From NCBI GenBank assembly GCA_030620095.1, contig JAUTXW010002403.1, forward strand, positions 372,001-436,000: DNA of 64,000 nucleotides, read 5' to 3'. Origin of the DNA: Kuschelorhynchus macadamiae (Eukaryota; Arthropoda; Insecta; Coleoptera; Curculionidae). The first letter of the stretch is position 1; the number at the start of each line of letters is the position of its first letter. Positions 10,800 to 64,000 of this stretch are shown here, one piece after another. Both the position numbers and the translations under genes were made by a program. Below the pieces are notes generated by a model. It worked only from the letters and a program-made list of their open reading frames with translations, was not told where the DNA came from and made no database searches.

Positions 10800-11781
10800 A
10801 ACACATGTTTAATTTAACACGCGTACCACAACTTTACCAGTGGATATCTATATCGCACTTAATTCTTCCACAAAAATTGAAATTAATTTAATAAATAGTA
10901 TTTTCAGGCTGATTTTTTCAATATTTCATTAGACCGCTGTTTTGTTATCTTGGGGATTCATATCAAAACGTTTCCAGTCCATTATCCCATGTAACTTGAT
11001 TTTTGTGCAAAATTTGAAGTAAATTGGAAAATTAGATTTTTAGTAATAATTTGTTTAACATTGTTCGGCCGTATTATATTTTTACCAAAATACCAGGTCA
11101 TTCCTAAACGAACCTTAATGTTTGACGTCAATCTGGTAAAAAGTTTTTAAGCTATGCCGCGAACTGACAGACAGAGAGACGGACCGACAGACGGACCCAC
11201 GAAATTGGGAAAACATATTTTTTGGCATCTAGGGACGCTAAAACGTGAAGATATGTAAAACCCGAGAAGGTGACTTTTTTTCACGATTACAATAATTTTA
11301 TTTGGCCGCCATTTTGTTCTGCCATCTTGAATTAGTAACACAGTTTTACTAGTTGGTCCCTATACCAAAATTAGTTATGGCACACAATTTGAAATCAACC
11401 CATTAAGTAGGTTTTTCAGAATGAATTTTTAAATATTTTATTATGCCGATATCTTGGATTCGTACAAAATATTACCAGTTGATTCCAATATAATACTAAA
11501 TGTTTGTGCAAAATTTGAGATAAATTGGATAAGTAGTTTTTTAATAATATTTTTTTTTAACATTTCAATAGGCCCTTATTTTGTTTTGCCATAATGGATT
11601 TTTATCAAAATGTTAGCAGGTTATATATATAACCCTTAATTTTTGACCAAAATTTGAAGTCAATTGGGTAAGTAGTTTTTTAGATAATCCGCGAACAGGC
11701 AGACAGTGAAGATCTGAAAAAATCTCGGAGGGTGATTTTTTTCACGATTGCAATACTTCCCTTTTACGAGGGAAGTAATTA
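10800..11781 (+). repeat. Non-autonomous element with ~131 bp tandem units and terminal hairpin (DINE-1/Helentron-like?)
   Basis: Degenerate units recur about every 131 bp. Landmarks such as GCCATTTTGTT-GCCAT and GGATTYRTACC-AAATATTACCAGTTGATTCC start near 10932, 11065, 11309, 11441 and 11571. Between the second and third units lies a GACAGACAGAGAGACGGACCG tract (11160-11195), a (GACR)n microsatellite; a shorter one precedes the end. The element stops at the ACTTCCCT-TTTACG-AGGGAAGT hairpin. Central tandem repeats, a GACR/GTCY microsatellite and a 3' hairpin are features of DINE-1/mini-me/Helentron-associated elements; the assignment is inference. Confidence 0.7.
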
Positions 11782-12003
11782 TTGCATAAATTATACCGCA
11801 TTTTGGCCGGTACCAGTTACAATGTATATCGCGTTAGAGACAGCCTCGGTCTACTACTTTGTAATCAACGCCCCAAAATCTACTAGTATAACGAAAATCG
11901 TTAAAATCGGCGTGGACAGGCTTAACTGCACATTTACCAAAAATTCAGCTCGATATTATAACATGCCTTAAATATTAGAATAATCAATTTGGAGAAATCC
12001 TAC

Positions 12004-12180
12004 CTCAATTTTTTCAGGAGTTTCATGATCTTTATATTCTACAGGCGAGCAGAAAACTCCCAGGGTAGTTTGAGTTACTCTAGGGCCAGATTCGGGAGTG
12101 AACTGAGGAGAGTCCCGTTGAATTTTTGGCACATCTTTGAGGATGTAGTCTTTTGGGGGGTATGGTGGAAATGTAAACAT
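12004..12180 (-). CDS. Probable first coding exon of the same minus-strand gene
   Basis: The ATG at 12178-12180 opens exactly 59 codons, ending GAAAAAATTGAG|GTAGGA, a good donor. The peptide MFTFPPYPPKDYILKDVPKI and then DSPQFTPESGPRV is proline-rich, and base composition is less AT-rich than the flanks. It leaves in phase 0, whereas the exon at 5845-6205 needs one base from upstream, so they cannot be joined directly and at least one exon between them is unseen. The gene would run away from the +-strand gene that starts at 15209, about 3 kb off. Function unknown. Confidence 0.5.
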
Positions 12181-12185
12181 ATGTA

Positions 12186-12694
12186 ATATATTTTTGACGT
12201 AAATGTCGTTTTACAATGTCATTGAAAATTGATGTTTATAACCTTAGATTAAGTCCACAATATTTAATCTAAGTTTAAGACAATCTGGAATTTTTTGAGC
12301 GGTAAGATTTTAGCATCGAACTATAACTAAGTATATATATTTTAATACGTTAATAGCTCGAAAGATTTTAGCTTTTCGTATCGGGTAGTGTAAGGTGAAG
12401 GTGTGTCTTCTTTCGGATAGGGTATGTGGGTAAACAAAAAAACGGCATTTGTAACCGGGCGGCGATATTTGCAGAAGTGTTTTTTTGGTAATTTTAAGAT
12501 ATTTATATCATTATGTTCATTGCAGTGCAGGGCAAATGGCCGCGTTAAAATATGGTCATTTTATATAAATATAAACACAAGGTTTCATGTGATTTTTTCA
12601 AGAATCAGTGGCGCAATAATTATACTAAGATTGTTTATTTTTACCATTCTTATTTCTATAATAAGACATATGTGGAAATTTGGTAATTTTAAGA

Positions 12695-12697
<3 letters not shown>
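12186..12697. other. Upstream region of the minus-strand exon, no further gene recognised
   Basis: AT-rich sequence. A plus-strand frame at 12424-12765 runs into the AT microsatellite and looks artefactual. Confidence 0.4.

Positions 12698-12745
<48 letters not shown>
12698..12745. repeat. (TA)n microsatellite
   Basis: Pure TA dinucleotide run between an unassigned segment and the Penelope-like remnant. Confidence 0.95.
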
Positions 12746-12747
<2 letters not shown>

Positions 12748-12784
12748 TGTGTCTTGTATTGTTAAGAGCCTGTTCTAAGGTACC

Positions 12785-13375
12785 CGACTACGCAGATGTC
12801 CTAAATTCTATGGTTTACCAAAAATAAACAAACCAGGGGCGTCCACCAGACTTATTATTAGGGGTGTTAATTCGCCGCTACATAAACTGGAAAAATACCT
12901 TGCTGAAATTATGCAACTAGCTGTCGAAAAAGTTGATTCATTTGTCAAACACTCGGATTATTTCACTCGAATCATTCGAGACATCGTTTTTGAAAAAGAC
13001 GATATCATAGCAAGCCTAGATGTCAAGTCGTTATATCTCAGTATTCCTATCGATAAAGCATATTACAGGACTGCTATGAAAGAGGATTTCCCGGCACATA
13101 TAATACAACTCTCGGAAAATTGCCCTAAAAATTATTTTTCACTCAATAGGATCCTCGCTATCACCAGTAGTCGCGAATTTATTTATGATATACCTCGAGA
13201 AGAAGCTCTTGAGAAAGCAAGTTTGAAGCCCAAATTATGGATTCGTTATGTGGTTGACATTTATTATGAGGCAACATGGCCATACATTTCAACATTAAGA
13301 CTACCAACAGTATGGAAGACAATAATAGACAAATCTAAAATTTCAAAAAATCAACCACAATTAGCGCAACAATAA
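12785..13375 (+). pseudogene. Penelope-like reverse transcriptase remnant
   Basis: In one frame, CPKFYGLPKINKPGASTRL opens the segment; 'P.FYGLPKIHK' is the signature of Penelope-like RTs. It continues SPLHKLEKYLAEI, then IIASLDVKSLYLSIPIDKA (RT motif A with its Asp), a shortened middle, and PKLWIRYVVDIYY where YVDD is expected (one catalytic Asp replaced by Val). The frame stops at 13375. No GIY-YIG endonuclease follows. The usual ATG-based frame would start at 12911 and miss the first motif. Both the YVVD change and the internal deletion say it is dead. Confidence 0.85.
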
Positions 13376-13469
13376 CAGCAACATCCGGAAAACATAAATA
13401 ACGATCAATGGCCACTCAAATATAACCTTCGGCCCCGGGTGGGGGTATAAAGGAAGCGTCGCTATTCGG

Positions 13470-13915
<446 letters not shown>

Positions 13916-15208
13916 ATAACAAAAATTTTTTATAAAAAAAATAAAACCGACTTAAAAAATCCATTAAAAAGTAAAATTTTATTCCATCTTAAAATTTTTC
14001 GTCGGCATCCATCTTGTACTTAATTACTTAGTTACAAAAATATATTTATGTATAATAACACGAGTATAATGTCTTATTGTCTCTGGAATAAAATATTATT
14101 TTTAACTTTTTAGTGAATTTTTTGTCGTTTTTTTTATAAAAATTTGTATTTGGTCCTTTTTAGTTCTATTTATACGAGCTTTATTGTAATAGCCACTCAC
14201 TATATTGAATATGGAATATCATTGTATAATAAGATATCTCATTATGTTACTATATATATTTTTCCTGATATTATGGTGAACGCATATAATGTTCAATGTC
14301 ACATCGCGTAAATAATTCGAAAATTCAAAATGGCGTCATTCCTTCAATTTTAACATGTTTTTCAATATGCTTGCTATAGCACTACTCTGGGAATATCCTG
14401 TATATTCCCTGAAAGTTTCATCCAAGCTGGTCAAACCATCACTGAGGAATTGATGTAAACACATACAAAAAAAAAATACCAGCTTAAAAAAAGGAGGAGG
14501 TTCCTTTTTTTAAGTCGGTTAAAAAGGCATGATCTTTTGTGTTTAATCATCACTTGATTTGGAATTTCTAAAGGGCGGCCCACCAAAATTATTTGCATGC
14601 GGTCCCGAAAAATATGTGGCTGTCAGTAAATTCACGGTTGTTTTCTATGGTTTTTCTCTAACTTTCTTACATCTTTCAACTTGGTTACCTATCTCCTTTC
14701 TCCTTAATTACTAAAGCACCCGGTAGCAGGGCGTACAATTCTAAAAGCGGTATTACATGGCCATAATTACCATTGATCAGTTTATCACACGCACAGTGGT
14801 GAGCATATATTTATCGTGGGCTTTAGGACTGTTTATATCACAGATTTAAAGCACCTGTTCAAGTCTGTATTTGAACAATCCTGTATAACAAACAAAAATC
14901 TTTTTTTGGCTTTTTAGCAACTGAATAAAAATATTTAACTTTAAATTAATTGAAGCAAATATTTAATATAATTACATACCTCAACATGTAGACTAGTCTG
15001 TCTACGGAATGTTTCGATACATAATATAAACAATATTACTTAACACATTTAAAAATTCTGTATAAATCGAGTTAACATACCTTTTCGAAAAAACTGGTGC
15101 CTAGTTCTATTTCTGACCACGTCAATAGTTTGAAATATATTATGACAGCTAAACATCAAAATTTTTCGTATCATTTTCGAGCGCAACTCAAAATTTTTGT
15201 TTTGAATC
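13916..15208. other. Upstream region of the seven-exon gene; no feature recognised
   Basis: Contains a short inverted motif (AAAACCGACTTAAAAAA near 13940; TTTTTTTAAGTCGGTTAAAA near 14505) suggesting the edges of a small ~580 bp element. The promoter of the gene starting at 15209 should lie here or farther upstream, but no specific core element could be assigned. Confidence 0.35.
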
Positions 15209-58084
<42,876 letters not shown>

Positions 58085-58267
58085 GTAATACCGAAAATAC
58101 ACTTTTGTCCTTGTTAAATTTGAAGTAATATATTTTGATTTTTGTGATGTGCCCTTACTGTGTCAACTCTAGTAGAATCATTTTGTTTTACTCTTATAAA
58201 TGATTTTCTAAAACGAGGATTTTTCAAGATAAAAAAAAAGTAAATAGTAAAGGTTTCACTTTCACAG

Positions 58268-58273
58268 AATAAA
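58268..58273 (+). promoter_or_regulatory. Candidate polyadenylation signal
   Basis: AATAAA 184 bases after the stop codon of the seven-exon gene, the first canonical hexamer downstream. Confidence 0.55.
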
Positions 58274-58339
58274 TTTAGTTGTAATAATTATGAATCATTT
58301 GTCGCTCCTCCAGTTTTTCCAAAAATTTTTGAAAAATTA

Positions 58340-58560
58340 TGGATAATAAAATGGTTGATATTTTATAATCTAACAAATTACTTTTCACTGGTCAGTATGG
58401 TTTCGAAAAATGTAAAGATACAAAAATTGAAGTTGCAGATGTTATAACTGATATTTAAAAAAATGTTAACATTAATCATATCATTTACATAAAAAGCGTT
58501 TAATACAGTCAATTATTTTTCTTTAATGCGTCTTATTAGTAATGATGTTACTCGATTAGT
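58340..58560 (+). pseudogene. LINE reverse transcriptase scrap
   Basis: LLFTGQYGFEKCKDTKIEVA and DVITDI resemble the 'QHGFRKGRST..A..D' block of non-LTR RTs; stops follow. Weak. Confidence 0.4.
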
Positions 58561-59239
58561 TGTGTTTAAATAGCTTATGTTAGTAGACTTGATTATAAAA
58601 CAAAGCCAGTGCTTAAACTTAATATACACAAACCTGGTTTTTTCGAATACGGCTAATTTTATCGAAAGAAAACATTTTTTGGAATGACCAAATATCTAAA
58701 AAATCAGTTTTCAGTTAGTTCTGTAAAATATCTGACAACATTTTGGCACAACGACTCTTGTGGCAAACCCGTTCCTGACATCCCTGATGACGTAAAATAT
58801 CTACTGCAATATGGTTTTATGAGTATTTATGGTACAAGTCTCTTCGGTGCCCTGAAGCTCCGTTAAGGGGCACTTTAGGATTTTTTTCTATGGCAAACTA
58901 GGGTTATTTTGTTCTTCTCTATATCCTTTCGAGAGTATTCTGTATACCAAACACTGTATAGTAAAAGTTCGGACCATAATAACTGGGATCTTATTTATAA
59001 CAAAATTTGTTTATAAGCTGTTTAATTATTTTATTGGTTGGAAATAAACGAATTTTAAACTAAAAAAATAAAATAGTCATTTTTATTATCTATTTAAACA
59101 GGTCGTATGTTAAAACTGGCACTTCACAATATCACCTCAATTTTAAATAGATACTGAAATGGAGGAATAGAATGATTTATTGCTAGTTAATAACTAGAAT
59201 AATACGAAAACTTGAACAAAAAATGACTTATTGCAGGAT

Positions 59240-59715
59240 AAGAAATACATCGAGTTCTAGATATGAAGGTTCATTGTTACGTCATATAATACTACTGGCG
59301 CACCATAAGTGAGTCTTAAAGATGTACCTCAAGGTTCCCATATCAGATCTTTTCTGTTTATTTTTTTTGTAAATGATATTAAGAATTTTATCGCGGGATC
59401 AAATGACTTAAAAATATTCAGAACTGTTTCGCCCAGTGACGACTGCTATACACTTGAAAGTGATATGAATGGGGATGGTACAGGTTAAATAGTTCTAAAT
59501 TTAATGGAAAAAAGTGTATATTCGGGACAATGGTTTTGAAAATGATAATATTGAACGGGTTACTGAAATTAAAGATCTTGGGGTAATTTTTGATAAACAA
59601 TTAACTTTTAAATGCCACATTGACTCAGTGACACAAAAAACATTCAAAAACTTAGGTTTTGTTGTCAGAAATTTTCTCAATTTGTCCTACGATGTCTATA
59701 AATGCCACTAAAATT
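59240..59715 (+). pseudogene. Jockey-like RT fragment
   Basis: VPQGSHIRSFLFILFFVNDI, then NDLKIFRTVSPSDDCYTLES (the FADD box is lost by deletion), then ERVTEIKDLGVIFDKQLTF in another frame. Related to the LINE at 39400-41590. Confidence 0.75.
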
Positions 59716-60453
59716 GTTTCGCTTCGTGGACACTTATCACAACTATACTTTATGAGATTATGACACTGAGCGGATCTAGGTCCATGTCGAATGGGGTGAA
59801 AAAAATTAAATATGTAATAAGTATTTTTTCTTTTTTTGGTTGTAACATTTTATTAAGGTATTAAAACGGTAACCAGGGGCGTGCAGTCCATGGAAGCAAG
59901 GGAAGCAGTGCTTCCCCCCAAAAAAAAACATCTAAAATTTAATTTTTGAAATAGGAAACCATTAATTTAGTTTATATTAAAAAAGCTAAAATATTATCTT
60001 AATTATCAAGCCCATAATAAATGCGGCCTTGACTCCCACCCAGCCACAATAGAATATCGAACAGAACCTACGCGGGCCGCTAGCTTCTCTGCATCCAAGT
60101 CCTGTATGCTTGTTTTCCTGTGAATCGAGCCAGAGTTTATTGAACTTTTCACCGGCTGTTTGCAATTTTTGCACTTCAGTCGCGTGCTTTAAGTGGTGGC
60201 GGAAGCTATCATTGTTGTATGATACGTACGTCGCGTCGTGCATGGTGCGATATGGAAAACAATAATACGGACGAGGATATGCAAATACCGTCAACTTCGG
60301 CTGTTGGTAATAACGTTGAAAATGTTGGAGAATTTAGTAAGAAGAGTGTGTGTGAATGTGTGGTGTGTGTGTCTTAATAATAAAGGGATTTTTAACATTA
60401 ACCTTCGCTGATATAAGCTTCAAATAATTTCCAAAGGAAGGGCAAAACCGCCT

Positions 60454-62490
60454 ATGAAAAATTTAACCACAAAAATGAAAAACTGTATTAGACATTTTTA
60501 TCCGGAAAAACAACACGAACAATTTAAATGGCTAAAAGGGTGTAAAAATATAAGTAAATTATTTTGTTGGCCATGTTTACTTTTTGAAAAGGAAAAAGGT
60601 CTCTGGAATAAAACTGGTTTTTTCCGGTTTAAACAATTTCCATAAAGCTGTAAAAAGACACATTATGTCCAAAGCGCATTTGCAGGCCGTCATAAAAGAA
60701 AAAGTCTTCGGCAAAACCAGAATTCAACACGCCCTTAATAAACAGTTGGAAATTAGTCACCGCCAACACAATGAACTAGTCGATAAAAAATAGGCCAATA
60801 TTAAAAAGACATCGATGTTGTTTGTTTTCTCGGACAGCACGAATTGGGATTTAGAGGTCATGACGAAACAAGGGCTTTTTTCAAATAGAGGAAATTTTCA
60901 AGATTTACTTAGTTTAATGGCTAAATATGATGACTGCTTAAAAAATCACTTAGAGAAGTCTAGTGTTTTTCGCGGAACGTCGAAGCGAATCCAGAATGAT
61001 TTAATTTGCGCTGTTACAACCATTATTCTAAACAGAATTAAGCAGGAGATTGGCTAGGAGCGGTTCATTGCTATTGTTCTGGACGAAACAACTGATATCA
61101 TTAATTTTAGCCAATTATCTATAGTAATACGCTACATTAAAATAGACGGAAGTATTCAAGAGCGATTTTTAGGCTTAAAGAATGTGTCCGAAAATCGTAC
61201 AGCAGATGCATTATATACCGTAGTTTATAACGTTACTAAAGAAATTAATGGAGAGAAAAAATTAGTTGCTCAAAGCTATGATGGAGCTGTATTGATGGCA
61301 GGATAATTAGGGGGTCTGCAAGCTAAAGTTCGAGAAACTTTCCCAAGTGCTGTGTTTGTCCATTGTTTTACTCATAAATTAAATTTAGTTTTATCCCAGT
61401 CCATCAATCACATTAAAGAGTGTAAAGTATTTTTCGTTACTTTAAGTGGCATGGCTGCTTTTTTCTACAAAACGTACACAAGCTTTGGACTCCATTGTCG
61501 AAGCGATTGCCCAAAGTAGCTCCTACTAGGTGGAACTTTAATGGAAGACTTGTGTTAACAGTATCTGAAAATCGTGAATCACTGATTGAACTATTTGAGA
61601 ATATAATAGAAAATAATGAAACGTGGGACTCAGAAGCAATAAATAGTTCCAGGGGGTTTTTGGACTGTTTGAAACGAGATTTTAATTTTAATTATTTGTT
61701 GAACATATTTTCAGAAATATTTCCATTCTCGGACAATGTTTTTAATATATTACAAACCAAAACAAATGATATTGCTTTTTGCCTAAAAAAAGTGGACGAT
61801 TTTAAGTCCATGTTAAGCCAAAAAATAGATACTAACCTAACCTAACCTAACCTAACCAAAACAAATGATATTGCTTTTTGCCTAAAAAAAGTGGACGATT
61901 TTAAGTCCATGTTAAGCCAAAAAATAGATGACTTTGACCTATTTTGGGAGAAAAGGATAACTTTAAATGTAGAGCCACAAGCCAAGCGTCTTCGAACAGA
62001 CAAGGTGGGAGATGTTCAAACATCATACAAACGCCTCTTTTATGAAATAATCGATCAAATTCAGCAACAAATAAACTATAGATTTAACGGTTTAAATGAT
62101 TTTATTTTGATGCATTTGATGCAAAGAAAAACTTTTCCAGAAGATGCGATTAAATCTCTTCTTCTTCATTATGGCTAGTTCTTCGACCGAGTGTTACTGC
62201 GATCTGAACTAAAAGTGATTTACGAAACTGATGACATTAGCGCAAAAAATAACGCTAAGGAACTAATGCAATTTTTAAAAGACAAGGAGCTGGAAGATGC
62301 CTACACCGAAGTGTCGAAATTGTGTGACTTAGTATTGACAATACCTGCCACAAATTAATCAGTAGAACGCAATCGCTGTTGTCCATTGAAAATAAACTTC
62401 TCCAAAATATGTCGAAGCATCGACGTTTTTATGATGACGTGATTGACGAATTTGTAAAAAATGATCGAATAATCAAATTACATTACAAAT
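60454..62490 (+). pseudogene. hAT-B transposase pseudogene (ZMYM1-like)
   Basis: ATG 60454 (MKNLTTKMKNCIRHFYPEK), zinc-finger region with a frameshift near 60630, stops near 60792 and 61056, catalytic VLDETTDIINFSQLSI, then a stop in the DGAVLMAG block. GGLQAKVRETFPSAVFVHCF is retained here but deleted in the 37-39 kb copy. Then LPKVAPTRWNFNGR, DFNFNYLLNIFSEIFPFSDN, a telomere-like insertion, SYKRLFYEIIDQIQQQ, and a decayed dimerisation block (SVERN). Confidence 0.88.
61831..61857 (+). repeat. Telomere-like (CCTAA)n insertion in a local duplication
   Basis: ACTAACCTAACCTAACC and two further units lie between two copies of a ~75 bp coding segment (about 61756-61830 and 61855-61929, CCAAAACAAATGAT to AAAATAGAT). 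TTAGG is the usual insect telomere repeat. Confidence 0.9.
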
Positions 62491-62619
62491 AGGTAAGTTT
62501 CTAAAACTTGCTTCCCTTTCTTAAAATTTCACCGCACGCCCCTGAAGGTAACACAAAAATGGTGGACCTATAGATCTCGCTCAGGGGGGGGGTGCGTATT
62601 ACGATTTTGAATTATGTTC

Positions 62620-62670
62620 CAATGTCATGTATAAAACAAGCACTGAGTACTTGTTTTATACATAACATTG
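62620..62670. repeat. 21-bp hairpin
   Basis: CAATGTCATGTATAAAACAA(G) pairs with (C)TTGTTTTATACATAACATTG across a 9-base loop with one mismatch. Origin unknown. Confidence 0.8.
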
Positions 62671-64000
62671 AAACAACTTGGTATGCTCAAAGGGGGCGAT
62701 GCCGCTTTCGCCTCCCCTCTAAATCCTCATTTGCAAATTTGCCTTAGATCCTGAAGAGCTTGTTACGGCTTTGCTTGGTTTTGTAATCCTTTAATTTCCA
62801 AGATTCCTTTAAAATTATGGCCTTTTAAAAGTCCAAAATGAAGAAGAATTTTGGCCTTCACATCTGATCAATCCTTGATATTTCTTGATCGTTTTTTTTC
62901 CTATTTTTTAAAATTTTGTTTGTTTTCTGTTACCTTTAGAGATGCTGGGTTATCTATTTTCATTATTATCTACATCAGATGGTATAAAATCTGGATCTAT
63001 ATTGGAGTTTGCGCCAAAGGAATCATCATTTTCATTCTTATAATAATTTGGTACTGTAGTATTATGACATTTACTTCTTTCGTTATTCGCAGTAGTTTTT
63101 TCTTCTAAAACAATTTTTATGTAAATTTAAAATTTGAAGGGGACTAAATGATAAAGCAAATTGCTTTAGGAAATCCATAGAGCTACAGAGTAAATAAGTT
63201 GTAAAAGTAAAAAATTTAGCTCGGACAATTGCGTCGGACAAAACCATAACCGCTTTGTTTTTTTATGTTTACTTTTGCTACTGAATATTTTTAAATCAAC
63301 ATAACGCAGCGTTTCCTTGAAAAAATCCAGCACAACGGAGGCGACACCATATATACTGTAATTGAAAATGCCAAAAAACGCCAGTCTGCATTGTAACTGC
63401 CTGAACAATGGGTTACTCTAATACAAACGTCCAAAACAACATTGTAATGTGAATATAGATTGCAAGTAAATGTCGGCGCCGCCGTTGATAATTTAGTGAC
63501 TTTATTAAAGACAGGCATGGATTTGTAGAGTTTCGTTTATAGTTTTATGATATTGGTGGTTTGTTAAAGAAATAAGTAAAGGATGAGCTTGTAATATCTA
63601 ATGTTGTGGTGGTTTCTTTGGTATTTTAAGTGATGTTCGTTTTTTAATAGTTATAACATAACAAAAGTTGTTGTCCGTGTTTGTTTAATCAAGATCCCTT
63701 TGGATATCGCCGCAATATTGCGCCTATTTTGGTTTCTCCGACATACATTATTATTATTATAATATTGTTGCAATTAGGTCTATTATAAATTATTAGAAAA
63801 GTATATATTTCAAAATTGCATTGATCGATTTTAATACAGTACCGAGTATTATAATGGACTTCAAATAAAGATTAATAATGCTGTTATTATGACAGCAGAT
63901 AAAGGAATATTTTAAGTATGCCATTATTTTTTTCCTGTTGTTAGCGTAACCAAGTCATTTGTGAAAATGATAAGTAGTTGTAACTGTCGTAAATAAAGAA
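62671..64000. other. Right flank, no gene recognised
   Basis: AT-rich. Short frames at 62851-63108 and 63166-63518 have no motif, splice context or composition shift that supports coding. Confidence 0.45.

Larger units (their letters stand above)
59874..62544 (+). mobile_element. hAT transposon (hAT-B), full-length copy
   Basis: Starts CAGGGGCGTGCAGTCCATGG, ends CACGCCCCTG. The flanks ACGGTAAC (59866-59873) and AAGGTAAC (62545-62552) agree at 7 of 8 positions, an aged 8-bp target duplication. Full length 2,671 bp. Confidence 0.9.
59766..62584. repeat. Older short element split by hAT-B (candidate)
   Basis: CTGAGCGGATCTAGGTCCAT on the left and the inverse of TGGACCTATAGATCTCGCTC on the right form imperfect inverted ends around the hAT-B insertion, suggesting a small MITE of about 150 bp that was the hAT target. 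Confidence 0.4.

Noticed and set aside
62851..63518. Small open frames near the right edge
   Set aside because: Short, hydrophobic by AT-rich composition, and without supporting signals.

Overview
The window is AT-rich insect nuclear DNA. A coleopteran source is my inference from the transposon repertoire; no single marker proves it. There is no sign of a bacterium, organelle or virus. Only two host genes are visible. The first, on the + strand, has seven coding exons (15209-58084) whose splice phases chain perfectly into a 562-residue protein. It has a beta-rich N-terminal half of an insect-restricted uncharacterised type (possibly DUF4776/DUF4788-like), a Cys/Gly/Pro-rich middle and a Gly-Lys repeat tail. 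Its 1.69 kb of coding sequence is spread over 42.9 kb because the introns are filled with transposons. The second gene is on the - strand and diverges from the first. It is represented by a probable first coding exon (12004-12180) and a further exon (5845-6205) that need at least one more exon between them.

The rest is mostly layered transposable elements. 1-15 kb: a young 3.5 kb Tc1/mariner-type element with about 1 kb inverted arms and an intact 353-residue transposase (1932-5423), sitting in a TA microsatellite and carrying a TTAA-flanked MITE; a hAT pseudogene (6982-8864); a tandem-repeat element ending in a stable hairpin (10800-11781); and a Penelope-like reverse transcriptase remnant (12785-13375). 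Introns 1-2 (15.5-25.3 kb): two copies of a Sailor-like (DD81E/DD82E-spaced) transposon, a 221-225 bp tandem array with hammerhead-ribozyme-like cores, another tandem-repeat element, a MITE and a LINE fragment. Intron 4 (26-42 kb): a Tc1 remnant, several LINEs, a Dong/R4-like LINE lodged in the TAA tail of another LINE that itself splits a mariner transposase, a hAT copy and a jockey-like LINE. Introns 5-6 (42.4-58 kb): a hAT relic with perfect 8-bp target duplications, two more mariner-type elements, a Tc1-type MITE, and a mariner split by a 2.5 kb element with a DUF7869-type gene. 58-64 kb: LINE fragments and a second copy of the first hAT family, bearing a telomere-like CCTAA insertion inside a local duplication.

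The most unusual signals are: (1) two unrelated transposon families whose inverted arms run through the transposase start codon and DNA-binding domain, so the far end carries an antisense copy of that domain; (2) tandem repeats with hammerhead-like cores near a Penelope-like element; (3) a DINE-1/Helentron-like repeat family whose interior appears to seed the long AT microsatellites that then receive TA-targeting elements; (4) nested insertions that give a relative order of transposon activity. All assignments come from reading the sequence; no searches were run.
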